Positions 6,010-7,401 of a DNA stretch of 7,401 nt are shown here, in pieces. The stretch comes from Geodermatophilaceae bacterium (lineage in GTDB: Bacteria; Actinomycetota; Actinomycetes; Mycobacteriales; Geodermatophilaceae): contig JACCTM010000042.1 in assembly GCA_013812385.1 (NCBI GenBank), forward strand, positions 1-7,401, read 5' to 3'. How positions within the stretch are numbered: the stretch's first letter is position 1; the number at the start of each line of letters is the position of its first letter. The notes beneath the pieces were generated by a model. It saw only the letters and a list, made by a program, of their open reading frames with translations, did no database searches and was not told the origin of the DNA. Made by a program: the position numbers and the translations under genes.

Positions 6010-7341
6010 TCAGGTGTTGCGGAACCGATGCAGGCGCTCGCCGAGACGTTCGCGGAGTTCGTGGTCACGTACCCCCAGGCCGTCCTGCGGTGCGAGACAA
6101 CGGACCCCGACCTTCCCCTGATGCAGGTTGCGGTGTACGTCGTAAGCTGCCTGGCCCACGTCCTCGAGGGCGTACACGTTGGACAGCGTCGGATGGATGG
6201 CACCCCGGGCGACGAGTCGATTGGCCTCCCAGGCTTCCCGGTAGTTGGCGAAGTGCGAACCGATGATCCGCTTGAGGCTCATCCACAGATAGCGGTTGTC
6301 GTAGGTGTGCAGGAAGCCGCTGGTCGAGGCGCAGGTGACGATCGTGCCGCCCCGTCGGGTGACATAGACCGACGCACCGAAGGTCTCCCGGCCGGGATGC
6401 TCGAAGACGATGTCCGGATCCTCACCGCCGGTCAGCTCGCGGATCTTGGCTCCCAAACGCTGCCATTCCTTGGGGTCCTGGGTGTGCTCGTCCTTCCAGA
6501 ACTGGTAGCCCTCGGCGCTGCGGTCGATGACCAACTCGGCGCCCATCCGGCCGACGATCTCGGCCTTGTCCGGGCTGCTCACCACGCACACCGGGACGCC
6601 GCCACCGTTGAGCACGAACTGAGTCGCGTACGAGCCCAGCCCACCGGAGGCTCCCCAGATGAGTACGACGTCACCCTGCTTCATCCCGGCGCCGTGCTTG
6701 CCGACCAACTGACGGTAGGCCGTCGAATTCACCAGGCCCGGGCAGGCGGCCTCCTCCCAGGTCAGGTGCTTGGCCTTGGGCATCAGCTGGTTGGACTTGA
6801 CCAGGGCAAGATCGGCCAGCCCGCCGAAGTTGGTCTCGAACCCCCAGATCCGCTGCTGGGGATCGAGCATCGTGTCGTCGTGACCGGCTGGATCCTCGAG
6901 TTCCACCGACAGGCAGTGCGCGACGACTTCGTCGCCCGGCTTCCAGCTGTTCACCCCGACCCCGACCCGTACGACGACGCCGGCGAGGTCGGAGCCGACC
7001 ACGTGATAAGGCAGATCATGGCGCTTGGTGAGCGGGGACAACCTGCCGTACCGCTTCAGGAACCCGAACGTCGAGACTGGCTCGAAGATCGAGGTCCAGA
7101 CGGTGTTGTAGTTGACCGCGCTGGCCATGACGGCGACCAGTGCCTCGCCCGGACCGAGCTCCGGGGTCGGTACGTCCTGGATGTGCAGCGATGTTCGGGG
7201 ATCCTTGTCGCGCGATGCCATCCCGGCGAACATCTCCTGCTCCTCCTCGCGCACGACGACGGCACGGTAGGACTCAGGAACCGGTAGGTTGCCGACGTCG
7301 ATCAACGAATCGGCCAGGATCGCCTCGGTGATCTGCTGCAC
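6010..7341 (-). CDS. ccr: Crotonyl-CoA carboxylase/reductase
   Basis: A 443-residue enoyl-thioester reductase of the medium-chain dehydrogenase/reductase superfamily. It carries out the NADPH-dependent reductive carboxylation of crotonyl-CoA to (2S)-ethylmalonyl-CoA, a key CO2-fixing step of the ethylmalonyl-CoA pathway and a source of polyketide extender units. Family blocks include WGFETNFGGLA, the NADPH-binding WGASGGLGSYATQ (229-241), KDEHTQDPKEW, FEHPGRETFGASVYVT and KRIIGSHFANYREA. The four residues that hold CO2 in the Kitasatospora setae enzyme (Asn81, Phe170, Glu171, His365) correspond to Asn79, Phe168, Glu169 and His363 here, so this should be a true carboxylase, not merely a reductase. 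I chose the GTG at 7341 for its GAGG site and normal family length; ATG 7389 and GTG 7353 are alternatives without good sites. A TAACGT hexamer on the minus strand at 7385-7380 could be a -10, but its -35 would be off the window. Only 26 bp separate it from the downstream coiled-coil gene. Confidence 0.95.
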   Translation of the reverse strand: MQQITEAILADSLIDVGNLPVPESYRAVVVREEEQEMFAGMASRDKDPRTSLHIQDVPTPELGPGEALVAVMASAVNYNTVWTSIFEPVSTFGFLKRYGRLSPLTKRHDLPYHVVGSDLAGVVVRVGVGVNSWKPGDEVVAHCLSVELEDPAGHDDTMLDPQQRIWGFETNFGGLADLALVKSNQLMPKAKHLTWEEAACPGLVNSTAYRQLVGKHGAGMKQGDVVLIWGASGGLGSYATQFVLNGGGVPVCVVSSPDKAEIVGRMGAELVIDRSAEGYQFWKDEHTQDPKEWQRLGAKIRELTGGEDPDIVFEHPGRETFGASVYVTRRGGTIVTCASTSGFLHTYDNRYLWMSLKRIIGSHFANYREAWEANRLVARGAIHPTLSNVYALEDVGQAAYDVHRNLHQGKVGVRCLAPQDGLGVRDHELRERLGERLHRFRNT

Positions 7342-7347
7342 GGAGAT

Positions 7348-7351
7348 CCTC
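7348..7351 (-). promoter_or_regulatory. Ribosome binding site supporting the ccr GTG start
   Basis: On the minus strand GAGG (within GTGAGGATC) lies 6 nt upstream of the GTG at 7341. This favours that start over the GTG at 7353 and the ATG at 7389, neither of which has a purine-rich site at a usable distance. Confidence 0.6.
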
Positions 7352-7401
7352 ACTGAACGGTGACCGGAGAGTGGGCAGCACGTTAGCAAGAGGCCCCGAG
7401 C

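Noticed and set aside
6028..7287. 419-codon plus-strand open frame antisense to ccr
   Set aside because: ccr on the other strand is unmistakable over its whole length; this frame has shadow-like composition and no recognisable motif.

Overview
This window looks like chromosomal DNA of a high-GC actinobacterium. The pointers are strong G/C preference at third codon positions, the 3' end of an EndoMS/NucS-type mismatch endonuclease (the actinobacterial replacement for MutSL), a small zinc-ribbon protein of a type I remember from actinobacterial genomes, a DivIVA/FilP-like coiled-coil protein, and an actinobacterial-type crotonyl-CoA carboxylase/reductase. Genus cannot be told from the sequence. 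No tRNA, rRNA, CRISPR array, transposase or integrase is visible.

Layout, left to right. The plus strand carries the nucS tail (1-254), an aldehyde dehydrogenase (376-1887), a tandem-duplicated 3-hydroxybutyryl-CoA dehydrogenase (1970-3748), a 98-residue zinc-ribbon protein (3748-4044) and an alpha/beta hydrolase (4038-4769). The last three are packed with overlapping stop and start codons, so they are very probably one translationally coupled operon. The minus strand carries ccr (6010-7341) and, 26 bp downstream of it, the coiled-coil DivIVA-domain protein (4760-5983). The two blocks converge, and their last genes overlap by 10 bp.

The metabolic theme is C4 acyl-CoA chemistry. The 3-hydroxybutyryl-CoA dehydrogenase interconverts acetoacetyl-CoA and 3-hydroxybutyryl-CoA. 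After dehydration by a crotonase encoded elsewhere, Ccr would reductively carboxylate crotonyl-CoA to ethylmalonyl-CoA. That product feeds either the ethylmalonyl-CoA pathway for acetate assimilation or polyketide extender-unit supply. The aldehyde dehydrogenase and hydrolase are compatible accessory enzymes, but their substrates cannot be read from sequence.

The most notable non-coding structures are two large, unrelated imperfect palindromes that bracket the aldehyde dehydrogenase. One is 57 bp (279-335) between nucS and the dehydrogenase. The other is 55 bp (1866-1920), swallows the dehydrogenase stop codon, and contains two identical 13-bp palindromic cores. A TANNNT -10 motif exactly 7 nt before the preferred dehydrogenase ATG suggests a leaderless transcript. 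I saw no clear undescribed defence or mobile system here; the window is mostly ordinary core and secondary metabolism, with these palindromes as the least explained parts.
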